Source: an uncultured Clostridia bacterium
Lineage (GTDB): Bacteria; Bacillota; Clostridia; Oscillospirales; Oscillospiraceae
Direction of reading: 5' to 3'
NCBI GenBank assembly: GCA_947177005.1
Contig: CAMWSZ010000014.1
Span: 1-18,944, forward strand
DNA length: 18,944 nucleotides
Below are positions 1 through 7,210 of this stretch, one piece after another; within the stretch, counting starts at the first letter, position 1; each line of letters begins with the position of its first letter. Below the pieces are notes generated by a model. The model worked only from the letters and a program-made list of their open reading frames with translations, was not told the origin of the DNA and made no database searches. Both the position numbers and the translations under genes were made by a program.

Positions 1-380
1 GCGGAGGGCTGATGGATCATGATCTCCGCGTTGGGCAGCGCCAGCCGTTTGCCCTTTGCGCCGGATGAGAGCAGGAACGCCCCCATGCTGGCCGCCATGC
101 CCACACAGATGGTGGAGACATCGCACTTGAGATACTGCATGGTATCGTAAATCGCCATACCGTCGGTGACGGAGCCGCCAGGGCTGTTGATATACAGCTG
201 GATATCCTTATCCGGGTCCTGCGCCTCCAGATACAAAAGCTGGGCCACCACCAGACTGGCCGTGGTAGCGTTCACTTCCTCGCCCAGAATGACGATGCGG
301 TCATTGAGCAGACGGGAAAAGATGTCATAGGACCGCTCCCCCCGGTTGGTCTGCTCAACTACATATGGAACTAAACTCAT
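1..380 (-). CDS. clpP: ATP-dependent Clp protease proteolytic subunit ClpP (3' end cut by window edge)
   Basis: Serine peptidase subunit that forms the two-ring, 14-subunit cytoplasmic chamber of Clp proteases and degrades proteins unfolded by ClpX or ClpC. The first 126 residues are visible. They begin MSLVPYVVEQ and contain the oxyanion-region motif SPGGS (66-70), the catalytic serine in GMAASMG (Ser98) and the catalytic histidine in MIHQPS (His123), at the canonical family positions. The catalytic aspartate lies beyond the window. There is no propeptide beyond the few residues usual in Firmicutes. The ATG at 378-380 follows an AGGAGG ribosome binding site (391-396) with a 10-base spacer. 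The gene lies 93 bases downstream of tig, and tig-clpP is a widely conserved order (usually followed by clpX). No good promoter or terminator was seen in that gap, so co-transcription with tig is likely. Confidence 0.97.
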   Translation of the reverse strand, partial: MSLVPYVVEQTNRGERSYDIFSRLLNDRIVILGEEVNATTASLVVAQLLYLEAQDPDKDIQLYINSPGGSVTDGMAIYDTMQYLKCDVSTICVGMAASMGAFLLSSGAKGKRLALPNAEIMIHQPS

Positions 381-473
381 AGTATATAAACCTCCTGTAT
401 GATTGCGCTCCCTCCCGCTAAAGGGTGCCTCTGCGCTATAATAACCAGATCCGGTAATTTTTAGTACAGGCAA

Positions 474-1901
474 TCAGTCCGGCTCTTCAGCGGGCGTCTC
501 CACAGGTTCCGCGGCTTCCTCCGTCTTTTTCTTTGTGGTTTTTCTCACGCGCTTTTTCTTGGGAGCTTCCTCCTCCGCAGGTTCCGCGGCCTCCTCCGTG
601 ACAGGTTCCGCAGCCTCCGTCAGCTCCGGCTTGACTGCCACCGCGCTGTCCACAACCACCTTGATCGCCTGATTGCGCAGGTACTGCTCCCGGATATAGG
701 GTTCCTCCATGTACTTTTTGAGGGTTTCCACGTCCATACCGGCCTGTTCGGCCTGCCGCTTATACTCGTTCTCCACGTCCTCGTCTGTGGCCTCGATATT
801 TTCCTCTTTAATGATGGCGGCCACAGCCAGATCCAGCCGCACCTGACGCTCAGCCGGTTCCTTTGCCTGCTCCAGCAGGAGGTCCGGATTGCTGTTGGTC
901 ATTTGCAGGTACTGCTCCAGAGACATGCCCTGGGCCTGCACCTGACGGGCAAAGTTCTCCACAAAAGCGTGGGCTTGGTCTTCGATCATGTCGACGGGGA
1001 TATCGGCCTCAAGGCCCTCGGCGACCTTATCCATGAGAACGTTCTCGAACTCCCGGTTGACGGCGTCCTCCCGCTGTTCGGTCATCTTCCTGCGCACATC
1101 CGCCCGCAGCTCGTCCAGCGTGTCGAACTCGGATACGTCCATAGCGAAATCGTCGTCCAGCTCAGGGACCTCCTTCACCTTCACGGCGTTGACCTTCACA
1201 TGGAACACGACGGCTTTTCCCGCCAGATCCGCATGGTAGTCCTCAGGGAAGGTGATATCAATATCCTTCTCTTCACCGGCCTTCATGCCGATGAGCTGCT
1301 CTTCAAAGCCGGGGACGAACTGTCCGGAGCCGATGCCCAGATCATGATTCGTTGCCTCACCGCCGTCAAAGGGTTCATTGTTGAGATAGCCCTTGAAATC
1401 AATATTTGCGATATCGCCGTCCTGCACCTCACGGTCCTGGTCCACCAGACGGCTGTTGCGGTCCGCCATATCCTCCAGCTGTTTCTGCACGTCCTCATCC
1501 GTAACGTTCACCTCGGACTTCGGCGCCTCAAGGCCCTTGTACTGGCCAAGCTTCACCTCCGGATAGACCGCGACGGTAGCCTTAAAGGAGTATCCCTCCT
1601 TGCTGACCTCCAGCACCTCTACCTTTGGATAGCCCACCACTTTTAAATCCTGCTCCTTGACGGCCTCGGAATAGACGTCCCACCAACTGCTGTTTACGGC
1701 CTCCTCATAGAAGACACCTTCGCCGTAAGCCCGCTCGATCATTTTGCGGGGGGCCTTGCCGGGACGGAAGCCGGGCATCCGGATCTTGCCGCGCTGCTTT
1801 TTGTACGCCTTCTCGACGGCGGTCTCAAAATCGGCGGCATTGACCTCTACGGTCAGTTCGACCATGCTTTTTTCTAATTTTTCGCAGCTTTTCACACTCA
1901 T
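474..1901 (-). CDS. tig: Trigger factor, ribosome-associated chaperone and prolyl isomerase
   Basis: Binds the ribosome at the peptide exit tunnel and shields nascent chains; it also catalyses peptidyl-prolyl cis-trans isomerisation. The 475-residue product has the three family domains in order: an N-terminal ribosome-binding domain with the signature GFRPGKAP (44-51), an FKBP-type isomerase domain at about 160-245 (DGDIANIDFKG, VPGFEEQLIGM) and a C-terminal chaperone domain to about 420. A 54-residue low-complexity tail follows (422-475), with EAAEP-type acidic repeats around a basic KKKRVRKTTKKK core. I chose the ATG at 1899-1901 because GGAGGA lies 9 bases upstream and conserved sequence begins there. 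An in-frame ATG 16 codons earlier (1947-1949) falls at the predicted transcription start and has no ribosome binding site. clpP follows on the same strand. Confidence 0.96.
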   Translation of the reverse strand: MSVKSCEKLEKSMVELTVEVNAADFETAVEKAYKKQRGKIRMPGFRPGKAPRKMIERAYGEGVFYEEAVNSSWWDVYSEAVKEQDLKVVGYPKVEVLEVSKEGYSFKATVAVYPEVKLGQYKGLEAPKSEVNVTDEDVQKQLEDMADRNSRLVDQDREVQDGDIANIDFKGYLNNEPFDGGEATNHDLGIGSGQFVPGFEEQLIGMKAGEEKDIDITFPEDYHADLAGKAVVFHVKVNAVKVKEVPELDDDFAMDVSEFDTLDELRADVRRKMTEQREDAVNREFENVLMDKVAEGLEADIPVDMIEDQAHAFVENFARQVQAQGMSLEQYLQMTNSNPDLLLEQAKEPAERQVRLDLAVAAIIKEENIEATDEDVENEYKRQAEQAGMDVETLKKYMEEPYIREQYLRNQAIKVVVDSAVAVKPELTEAAEPVTEEAAEPAEEEAPKKKRVRKTTKKKTEEAAEPVETPAEEPD

Positions 1902-1910
1902 TTTAATCTT

Positions 1911-1916
1911 TCCTCC
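1911..1916 (-). promoter_or_regulatory. Ribosome binding site of tig (decides the start)
   Basis: GGAGGA on the minus strand, 9 bases before the ATG at 1901. It supports that start over the in-frame ATG at 1949, which has no comparable site upstream. Confidence 0.8.
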
Positions 1917-1952
1917 GTTTACTGTCGGCCTTCTACAGTCAGCCAGCATTGT

Positions 1953-1981
1953 ATTTTATCATAGTGGGTTAAAAATTACCA
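1953..1981 (-). promoter_or_regulatory. Candidate promoter of tig
   Basis: On the minus strand, TAAAAT (1953-1958) preceded by TGA forms an extended -10 element. A weak -35, TGGTAA (1976-1981), lies 17 bases further upstream. Transcription would start near 1946, giving a leader of about 45 bases that holds the ribosome binding site. The -35 matches the consensus at only three of six positions, so the call rests mainly on the extended -10. Confidence 0.4.
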
Positions 1982-1993
1982 GTCTTTTTTTGT

Positions 1994-2680
1994 TTATTCT
2001 AATATTTTTTTTGGGACAAAGCTCAGATAATCCGCGGACACCAGGCTGTAGCCCACCTGCCCCACAGTTCCCTCCACAGCCCGGCGGTGCGTCGGACCGT
2101 GGAGATGACCGTAACAGCAGTGCCGGACATGGTACTCCTCCAGCTTCCGGATGATCTCCGGGCAGCGGTAGCCGGTATAGAGGGGCGGGTAGTGGAGGAA
2201 CGCCAAGATCGGGCGTTCTCCCGCCGCCCTCAGCGACGTTTCCAGACGCATGACCTCCCGGTTCAGGACCTTTTCGTTGTGTCCGCTCTGTTCCTCCTCG
2301 TAGAACCAGCCCCGTGTACCGCAAAGGGCGTAGTCTTTATAAAAATAGCAGTTATTATGGAGGATGTCAATGGTGGTGATGCCGCAGTCCGCAAAAAAGC
2401 GCTTCATTTTTGCGGCGGTGTTCCACCAGTAATCGTGGTTGCCCTTGAGGATGATCTTCCGGCCGGGCAGCCGGTCAACAAACCGGAAATCCTCCAGGCT
2501 CTCCTCCAGATCAATGCCCCAGGAGGTATCGCCGCACAGCACGGTCACATCCTCCGGCGTCAGGCAGGCGAACGCCTCCTCCAGCCGCCGGACGTGACCG
2601 GACCAGCCCGGCCCGAAAATATCCATTGGCTTGTTGACGGTCAGGGACAAATGCAGGTCGCCAATGGCATACAGCGCCAT
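1994..2680 (-). CDS. Calcineurin-like metallophosphoesterase, substrate unknown
   Basis: A 228-residue cytoplasmic protein, with no signal peptide or membrane segment, that carries the full set of dinuclear-metal phosphoesterase motifs: GDLH (Asp8, His10), GDTSW (Asp51), GNHDYWW (Asn81, His82), FLHYPP (His163) and GHLHG (His192, His194). It resembles the short bacterial predicted phosphohydrolases of COG1768. The substrate cannot be read from sequence; phosphomonoesters, phosphodiesters and nucleotides are all possible in this superfamily. The ATG at 2678-2680 has AAGGAGG (2687-2693) six bases upstream. The gene starts 17 bases after the thrC stop and is probably the last gene of the lepB-to-thrC run. 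No hairpin terminator follows it, only an A-rich stretch on the coding strand before the tig promoter. Confidence 0.92.
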   Translation of the reverse strand: MALYAIGDLHLSLTVNKPMDIFGPGWSGHVRRLEEAFACLTPEDVTVLCGDTSWGIDLEESLEDFRFVDRLPGRKIILKGNHDYWWNTAAKMKRFFADCGITTIDILHNNCYFYKDYALCGTRGWFYEEEQSGHNEKVLNREVMRLETSLRAAGERPILAFLHYPPLYTGYRCPEIIRKLEEYHVRHCCYGHLHGPTHRRAVEGTVGQVGYSLVSADYLSFVPKKILE

Positions 2681-2697
2681 GACGCACCTCCTTTACT

Positions 2698-4215
2698 TTA
2701 CTGCAAAAAGGATTTGACAACGGAATCCATTCCGGACCGTTCCGTCACGCTGGTAAAGCGGACCGGCTTGCCCTTCAGCGCCGCCAGACGGACCGGCGGC
2801 GTCACGCCGCTGACCTGCCGGAGCTGTTCGATACGGTCCAGGCTGTTGGCCGCTGGCGTCTCTCCAATAGCGGCCAGCACACTGTCGCAGAACTTGTACG
2901 GACTGGCTGTGGACACAAATACCGCCGGGGTATCGTCCCCGCTCTCGCGGCGGTAGTCGGACAGCACCTTCGCCGCCACGGCGGTGTGGGTGTCGATGAG
3001 GTATCCGTGCTCCCTGTACATCGCGGCAATTGTGGCGGAGGTGTCCTCCTCGCTGCAAAAACCGCCGTAGAACAGCATTTGCAGACGCTCTTTAATGGTC
3101 TCATTGATCTCATAGCGTCCCGTTTGATTCAGCTGCGCCATATATCCCCGCACCAGTTCGTCGTCCCACTCGCTCAGGTCGAACAGCAGGCGCTCCAGGT
3201 TGCTGGAGATCAGAATGTCCATAGAGGGGGACATAGTGGTATGGAAGGGACGGTTCCGGTCATAGACGCCGGTACGGATGAAGTCGGTCAGCACGTCGTT
3301 GCGGTTGGACGCGCAGATCAGCCTGCCAATGGGCACGCCCATTTTTCTCGCGTAGTAGCAGGACAGAATGTTGCCAAAGTTACCGGTAGGCACGCAGTAG
3401 TTGATTTTCTGCCCCAGCTTGACGGTCCCGGACCGCACCAGATCGCAGTAGGCCGAGATATAGTATACGATCTGCGGCAGGATGCGTCCCCAGTTAATGG
3501 AGTTGGCGGACGAGAGGAAGCAGCCGCGTTTTGCCAGTTCCTCACGCATTTCCTCATCGGAGAAAATGCGCTTGACGCCGTTCTGCGCGTCATCAAAGTT
3601 GCCCTGCACAGCGCACACGCCTACATTGTTTCCTTCCTGCGTGACCATCTGTAATTTCTGGATCTCGCTGACGCCGTTTTCCGGATAGAAAACCAGGATT
3701 TTTGTCTGCTCCACGTCCTTGAAGCCCTCCAGCGCGGCCTTGCCGGTGTCGCCGGAGGTAGCCACCAGAATGCAGGCGGTCTTTTCCTCTCCGGTCTTTT
3801 TCAGGCTGGCGGACAGCAACAGCGGCAGCATTTGCAGGGCCATGTCCTTAAAAGCACTGGTAGGGCCGTGCCACAGCTCCAGACACCATGTATTCCCGTC
3901 CACCGGATGCAGCGGCGCGACTTCGGGGTGGTCGAATTTCCCCTGACCGGGGCTGGTGATTACGGACGCATCCGGCCCGTAGGCGGACACAGCGTAATAA
4001 TTCAGCTCCTCCGGTGAAAAATCCTCCAGAAATTTTCCCATGACATACGCCGCCCGGCGCTGGTAGGACATGCCGCACAGGGTTTCGATCTCCAGCGTGC
4101 TCAGATGTGGGAACAAAACCGGGGTGAACAGACCGCCGTCGCGGCTCAGTCCCATTGCAATCGCTTCGGCAGCGCGCAGACGCAGCGCTTTGTCTCTTGT
4201 GCTCAGATAGTCCAT
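2698..4215 (-). CDS. thrC: Threonine synthase
   Basis: A pyridoxal-phosphate enzyme that converts O-phosphohomoserine and water to threonine and phosphate, the last step of threonine synthesis. The 505-residue product begins with the family's N-terminal domain (MDYLSTRDKA, SRDGGLF). The cofactor lysine lies in LWHGPTSAFKDMA (Lys123). The phosphate-binding region ATSGDTGKAAL follows, then PTGNFGNIL, so it belongs to the long bacterial/fungal-type threonine synthases. The ATG at 4213-4215 has AAAAGGAG six bases upstream. Only 26 bases separate it from yraN, too little for a T-box or other threonine-responsive attenuator. hom and thrB, common partners of thrC, are not in the window, so the gene sits in a housekeeping run rather than a threonine operon. 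Confidence 0.95.
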   Translation of the reverse strand: MDYLSTRDKALRLRAAEAIAMGLSRDGGLFTPVLFPHLSTLEIETLCGMSYQRRAAYVMGKFLEDFSPEELNYYAVSAYGPDASVITSPGQGKFDHPEVAPLHPVDGNTWCLELWHGPTSAFKDMALQMLPLLLSASLKKTGEEKTACILVATSGDTGKAALEGFKDVEQTKILVFYPENGVSEIQKLQMVTQEGNNVGVCAVQGNFDDAQNGVKRIFSDEEMREELAKRGCFLSSANSINWGRILPQIVYYISAYCDLVRSGTVKLGQKINYCVPTGNFGNILSCYYARKMGVPIGRLICASNRNDVLTDFIRTGVYDRNRPFHTTMSPSMDILISSNLERLLFDLSEWDDELVRGYMAQLNQTGRYEINETIKERLQMLFYGGFCSEEDTSATIAAMYREHGYLIDTHTAVAAKVLSDYRRESGDDTPAVFVSTASPYKFCDSVLAAIGETPAANSLDRIEQLRQVSGVTPPVRLAALKGKPVRFTSVTERSGMDSVVKSFLQ

Positions 4216-4241
4216 AAGAATCTCCTTTTAGAACGCGCCCT

Positions 4242-4601
4242 TCAGAACGCATTGATAATATAGTGAATCGACCGCGGCCTGTCCTCCGCGGCCCAGTACA
4301 CCTCCGCCACATCGAACCGGCAGGGACAGTCGAGATCCTTCTCCGCCAGATAACAGCCTGCCGCACTGCGGAGCTTTTGCTGCTTGGCGGCGGTCACGAA
4401 CTCCCGTGCCTGTGCAAACGCCGTACCGGACCGGGTCTTGACCTCCACAAAGCAGAGGATATCCTCCGGAGAACGTGCGATAATGTCGATCTCTCCCCAG
4501 CGGCAGCGGTACTGCCGCTCCAGCACCGTATAGCCCTGCCGGACCAGCGCAGCGGCGGCCGCAGCTTCGCCGCGGTCTCCTTTTCCCTTCTGGTCATTCA
4601 C
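4242..4601 (-). CDS. yraN: YraN family (UPF0102) protein, putative nuclease fold
   Basis: A small protein (119 residues) of the UPF0102 family, which is predicted to adopt the restriction-endonuclease-like PD-(D/E)XK fold; its cellular role is not firmly established. Visible motifs are GDRGE at the N terminus, WGEIDII (Asp39) and FVEVKTR (Glu53, Lys55), the usual metal-binding residues of this fold. The start is a GTG at 4599-4601: a GGGAGG site (4611-4616) lies nine bases upstream and the N-terminal MNDQKGKGDRGE matches the family. The gene overlaps the rnhB stop by eight bases, so translation is probably coupled. An ATG at 4595-4597 is in another frame and does not encode this protein. Placement next to rnhB is common in bacteria. 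Confidence 0.92.
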   Translation of the reverse strand: MNDQKGKGDRGEAAAAAALVRQGYTVLERQYRCRWGEIDIIARSPEDILCFVEVKTRSGTAFAQAREFVTAAKQQKLRSAAGCYLAEKDLDCPCRFDVAEVYWAAEDRPRSIHYIINAF

Positions 4602-5238
4602 TGCGGCGGGCCTCCCATTTTTTCAGGAAGCTTTTCCGGTGAATCGGACTGGGACCGTGCTCCTCCAGCATCGCATAGTGGAGTTTTGTCCCGTAGCCCT
4701 TATGCTGTTCAAAGTGATACTGCGGATATTTTTCCGCCATTTCTATCATGTAATGATCCCGCGCCACCTTCGCCACAATCGACGCCGCCGCAATGCTCAT
4801 GCTGCTGCAATCTCCCCTGACCACCAGCTCATGGCGGGCCGTCAGGGCGTACAGGCTGCCGTGGTTACGGTTTCCGTCCACGAGGGCGTAGTCTGCGGCG
4901 GGATACAGCAGGTCAATTGCCTCCTGCATCGCCTTGATCCGTGCGTTAAGAATGTTGATTTTGTCGATCTCCTCCGGCGGTACGGACGCGACTTTCCAGT
5001 CAAGCGCCGCGTCTTTAATCTGCTCAAAGAGAATCTCGCGCCGCTTTGGCGTGACCTGCTTGGAGTCCTTCAGGCCGGGCAGCGATACACCCGGCGGCAG
5101 GATCACGGCGGCGGCATACAGGGGGCCGGCCAGCGGACCGGCACCCGCCTCGTCACAGCCGCAGATGTAGTGGAATCCCTGCGCCGTTGCTCTCTCCTCC
5201 CATGTCCACTCCGGTATGCTTTTAAATCTCTTTCCCAT
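4594..5238 (-). CDS. rnhB: Ribonuclease HII
   Basis: Cuts the RNA strand of RNA-DNA hybrids and incises 5' of single ribonucleotides built into DNA. The 214-residue protein carries the acidic active site: Asp29 and Glu30 in GCDEAGAGPLAGP, an aspartate in ALVDGNRNH, and one in SIVAKVARDHYM. Other family landmarks are LKDSKQVTPKRRE and QYHFEQHKGYGT. One feature stands out: the glycine-arginine-glycine motif that usually follows DEA reads Gly32-Ala33-Gly34. In characterised RNase HII enzymes this motif contacts the ribonucleotide-DNA junction. An N-terminal segment of about 20 residues (IPEWTWEERATAQGF) precedes the catalytic core, as in other short Firmicutes forms. The ATG at 5236-5238 lies one base from the rbgA stop, and the stop overlaps yraN. 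Confidence 0.95.
   Translation of the reverse strand: MGKRFKSIPEWTWEERATAQGFHYICGCDEAGAGPLAGPLYAAAVILPPGVSLPGLKDSKQVTPKRREILFEQIKDAALDWKVASVPPEEIDKINILNARIKAMQEAIDLLYPAADYALVDGNRNHGSLYALTARHELVVRGDCSSMSIAAASIVAKVARDHYMIEMAEKYPQYHFEQHKGYGTKLHYAMLEEHGPSPIHRKSFLKKWEARRSE
4611..4616 (-). promoter_or_regulatory. Ribosome binding site of yraN inside rnhB
   Basis: GGGAGG on the minus strand, nine bases before the GTG start at 4601. It lies inside the last codons of rnhB and supports the non-ATG start. Confidence 0.65.
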
Positions 5239-5239
5239 T

Positions 5240-6109
5240 TTACGCCTCCGGCAGCTCCAGGGTGAAGCGTCCCAGCTTCCCGCCCCGGAATTCGTCCAGC
5301 AAAATACGGGCCATACGCTCTGTATCCACCTCGCCGCCCCGGACCAGGAAACCTCGTTTGCGGCCCGCCTTTTCCAGCAGCCCGAAACCGCTGTCCTCCG
5401 GCTCCGCCTGTACCTTGTACCGGTCCAGCAGCGCCTGTGGATAATGCCTGCCCAGATAGACTATCAGACGTCCGGCCAGCTCCTCCAGGTCGATGATCTC
5501 GTCCCGTACCGCCCCGGTACAGGCCAGACGCACTCCCACCTCCGGGTCCTCAAACCGGGGCCAAAGCATTCCGGGGGTATCCAGCAGCTCCAGACTCCTG
5601 TCCACGGGTATCCACTGCTTGCTCCGGGTCACGCCCGGGCGGTCCTCCGCCTTTGCGGTCTTGCGTCCGGAGACCTTGTTGATAAACGTGGATTTTCCCA
5701 CATTGGGAATCCCCAGCACCATGACCCGCAGCATCCGTCCGGCCTGTCCCTTCTCGGTGTAGGCCGCGATTTTATCCGCCAGCAGCTCCCGCACCGCGGC
5801 GGCAAACCGTCCTGTACCCTGCCCCGCCTTTGCGTTGGCCTCCAGCACCGCAAAACCTTTTGCGCGGAACCATGCAGACCACAGCTTTGTGGCGGCGGGG
5901 TCGGCGAGGTCGGTCCTGTTCAGGACGATCAGGCGGGGCTTGTCCCGGGTCAGCTCCTCCACGTCCGGGTTCCGGCTGGACAGAGGGACCCGGGCGTCCA
6001 GAATCTCGCACACGGCGTCCATATGCTTCATCTGTTCCGCGATCATCCGCCGGGTTTTGGCCATATGGCCCGGATACCACTGGATGTTCATACTTTTCTC
6101 TTCTGTCAT
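5240..6109 (-). CDS. rbgA: Ribosome biogenesis GTPase RbgA (YlqF)
   Basis: A circularly permuted GTPase needed for late assembly of the 50S subunit in Firmicutes. In the 289-residue product the motifs appear in permuted order: G4 as LNRTD (64-67, with arginine where NKxD is usual), then G1 as GIPNVGKST (133-141), then G3 as DTPG (177-180), followed by a helical C-terminal RNA-binding region (about 190-289). The conserved N terminus reads MNIQWYPGHMAKTRRMI. I chose the ATG at 6107-6109 because a GGGAGG site (6114-6119) lies just upstream. The ATG at 6089-6091 would give a protein starting exactly at MNIQWYPGHM and is a real alternative. A GTG at 6122-6124 overlaps the lepB stop but has no ribosome binding site. 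The gene is coupled to lepB upstream and rnhB downstream. Confidence 0.95.
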   Translation of the reverse strand: MTEEKSMNIQWYPGHMAKTRRMIAEQMKHMDAVCEILDARVPLSSRNPDVEELTRDKPRLIVLNRTDLADPAATKLWSAWFRAKGFAVLEANAKAGQGTGRFAAAVRELLADKIAAYTEKGQAGRMLRVMVLGIPNVGKSTFINKVSGRKTAKAEDRPGVTRSKQWIPVDRSLELLDTPGMLWPRFEDPEVGVRLACTGAVRDEIIDLEELAGRLIVYLGRHYPQALLDRYKVQAEPEDSGFGLLEKAGRKRGFLVRGGEVDTERMARILLDEFRGGKLGRFTLELPEA

Positions 6110-6113
6110 CACG

Positions 6114-6119
6114 CCTCCC
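6114..6119 (-). promoter_or_regulatory. Ribosome binding site of rbgA (decides the start)
   Basis: GGGAGG on the minus strand directly after the lepB stop, with four bases to the ATG at 6109. The spacing is short but better than anything before the other two candidate starts. Confidence 0.5.
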
Positions 6120-6120
6120 G

Positions 6121-6744
6121 TCACTTTGTTACAGAACCCACGCGGCTCCAGTCGGCGCGTTCGGTATCCGGCGTTTTGCCCGGTACCAGAAGCAGCAGCG
6201 CTTTGCCTTGCAGGTAGCCTGTTTTCACAGGGCCGAGGCGGTCGGAACGGCTGTCGGTACTGTGGTTGCGGTTGTCGCCCATGACGAACACCTCATCCTC
6301 TGCCAGCGTCAGCGGAAAGACGGTGCCGTCACTTCTATAGGTTGGCTCCTTGGTATATGGTTCATCCAGTGCCTCGCCGTCCACATACACGATTCCGGCG
6401 TCAAAGTCGATATCGACCGTCTGTCCGCCCACCGCGACGATGCGTTTGACAAGGGTTTCGTTCAGCTCCGCGTTATAGTCGTTGATGACGACCACATCGC
6501 CAGCCCTGAAATTACAGAAGATGGAATTCAGCACCAGCAGCCGGTCACCGGTATAGAGGGTATCCTGCATGGACCCGCCGCTCACCCCGATCAGGCGAAT
6601 CGCAAAGGTAAACAGAAGCACTACGCCGACCACGGCGGTAATCAGGGCCTGCGCACAGCCGTACATCATGCCCTCTGCGGATTCTTTTTTCTCCGCCGGC
6701 TCTTCCGGTTCTTCAGAAGAAAGCCTGCTTTTTTCTTCTGCCAT
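6121..6744 (-). CDS. lepB: Signal peptidase I
   Basis: A membrane serine peptidase that removes signal peptides from exported proteins (family S26). The 207-residue product has an acidic cytoplasmic N terminus (about 1-25), one membrane segment (about 29-51), the catalytic serine in SGGSMQDTL (Ser58), the general-base lysine in LVKRIVAVGG (Lys100) and the conserved box MGDNRNHSTDSR. Single-span enzymes of this size are usual in Gram-positive bacteria. The ATG at 6742-6744 has AAAAGGAG (6755-6762) ten bases upstream. A longer in-frame opening to 6828 would start with sequence unlike the family and lacks a ribosome binding site. The gene follows the rplS terminator, so it needs its own promoter. 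Only weak candidates were seen in 6763-6826, for example TTGTAA with 17 bases to an extended TGT-TAAGCT. It probably heads the run that continues to thrC. Confidence 0.95.
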   Translation of the reverse strand: MAEEKSRLSSEEPEEPAEKKESAEGMMYGCAQALITAVVGVVLLFTFAIRLIGVSGGSMQDTLYTGDRLLVLNSIFCNFRAGDVVVINDYNAELNETLVKRIVAVGGQTVDIDFDAGIVYVDGEALDEPYTKEPTYRSDGTVFPLTLAEDEVFVMGDNRNHSTDSRSDRLGPVKTGYLQGKALLLLVPGKTPDTERADWSRVGSVTK

Positions 6745-6826
6745 TGCCGCAACACTCCTTTTAGATAATATTACGAAACCATAGCTTAACACAAATCTGT
6801 CGGAATTACAACAGCGAAGTTGCACC

Positions 6827-6855
6827 AAAAAGAGACGCCCGGCATAGCCAGGCGT
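6827..6855 (-). terminator. Rho-independent terminator after rplS
   Basis: On the minus strand, ACGCCTGGC and GCCGGGCGT form a nine-pair stem (one G-U pair) around a TAT loop (6835-6855). CTCTTTTT follows. It lies 17 bases past the rplS stop and separates rplS from lepB. Confidence 0.85.
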
Positions 6856-6871
6856 TTCCTTTTCGCTCTAA

Positions 6872-7210
6872 TTACAGCTTCTCGCGGACCTTGGCGGCCT
6901 TGCCGACACGGTCGCGGAGATAGTACAGCTTCGCACGGCGCACGACGCCGTGACGCACGACCTCGATCTTCTCGATAGTGGGAGAATGCAGCGGAAAAAC
7001 CTTTTCCACGCCCACGCCGTAGGAAATGCGGCGGACGGTGATTGTCTCCTCAATACCGCCGTGTTTCTTTGCGATGACGATGCCCTCATAGATCTGGATG
7101 CGCTCGCGTGCGCCCTCCTTGACCTTCACATGCACCTTGACTGTATCGCCCACCAGGACCGGGGGCAGCTCTTTCAGCTGAGACTGCGTCAGCTCTTTGA
7201 TGAGATCCAT
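6872..7210 (-). CDS. rplS: 50S ribosomal protein L19
   Basis: A structural protein of the large ribosomal subunit, near the interface with the 30S subunit. The 112-residue length fits the family (about 115). It begins MDLIKELTQSQLKELPPVL and contains the family segments GDTVKVHVKVKEG, RIQIYEGIVIAKK, VRRISYGVGVEKVFPLHSP and VRRAKLYYLRDR. The ATG at 7208-7210 has AGGAGG (7219-7224) eight bases upstream. It has its own candidate promoter and leader upstream and a terminator downstream, so it appears to be transcribed on its own although addA lies only 177 bases upstream on the same strand. rimM and trmD, frequent neighbours of rplS, are not here. The downstream lepB-rbgA-rnhB order resembles that around rplS in other Firmicutes. 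Confidence 0.98.
   Translation of the reverse strand: MDLIKELTQSQLKELPPVLVGDTVKVHVKVKEGARERIQIYEGIVIAKKHGGIEETITVRRISYGVGVEKVFPLHSPTIEKIEVVRHGVVRRAKLYYLRDRVGKAAKVREKL

Noticed and set aside
903..1646. A 247-codon plus-strand frame inside tig
   Set aside because: Antisense shadow of an unmistakable trigger factor gene; no family resemblance.
1982..2013. T-rich stretch between the phosphoesterase gene and tig as a terminator
   Set aside because: The T-run is on the plus strand, where no gene ends, and no GC-rich hairpin lies before it; on the minus strand it is an A-run.
4595..4597. ATG overlapping the rnhB stop as the yraN start
   Set aside because: It is in a different frame and opens an arginine-rich frame with no family match; the YraN frame starts at GTG 4599-4601.
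5216..6217. A 333-codon plus-strand frame across rbgA and its flanks
   Set aside because: Shadow of rbgA; no motif, no promoter or ribosome binding site, and it crosses two gene borders of the opposite strand.
6745..6828. In-frame extension of lepB upstream of 6744
   Set aside because: No ribosome binding site at the far start, sequence unlike signal peptidase N termini, and AAAAGGAG is ideally placed for the ATG at 6744.
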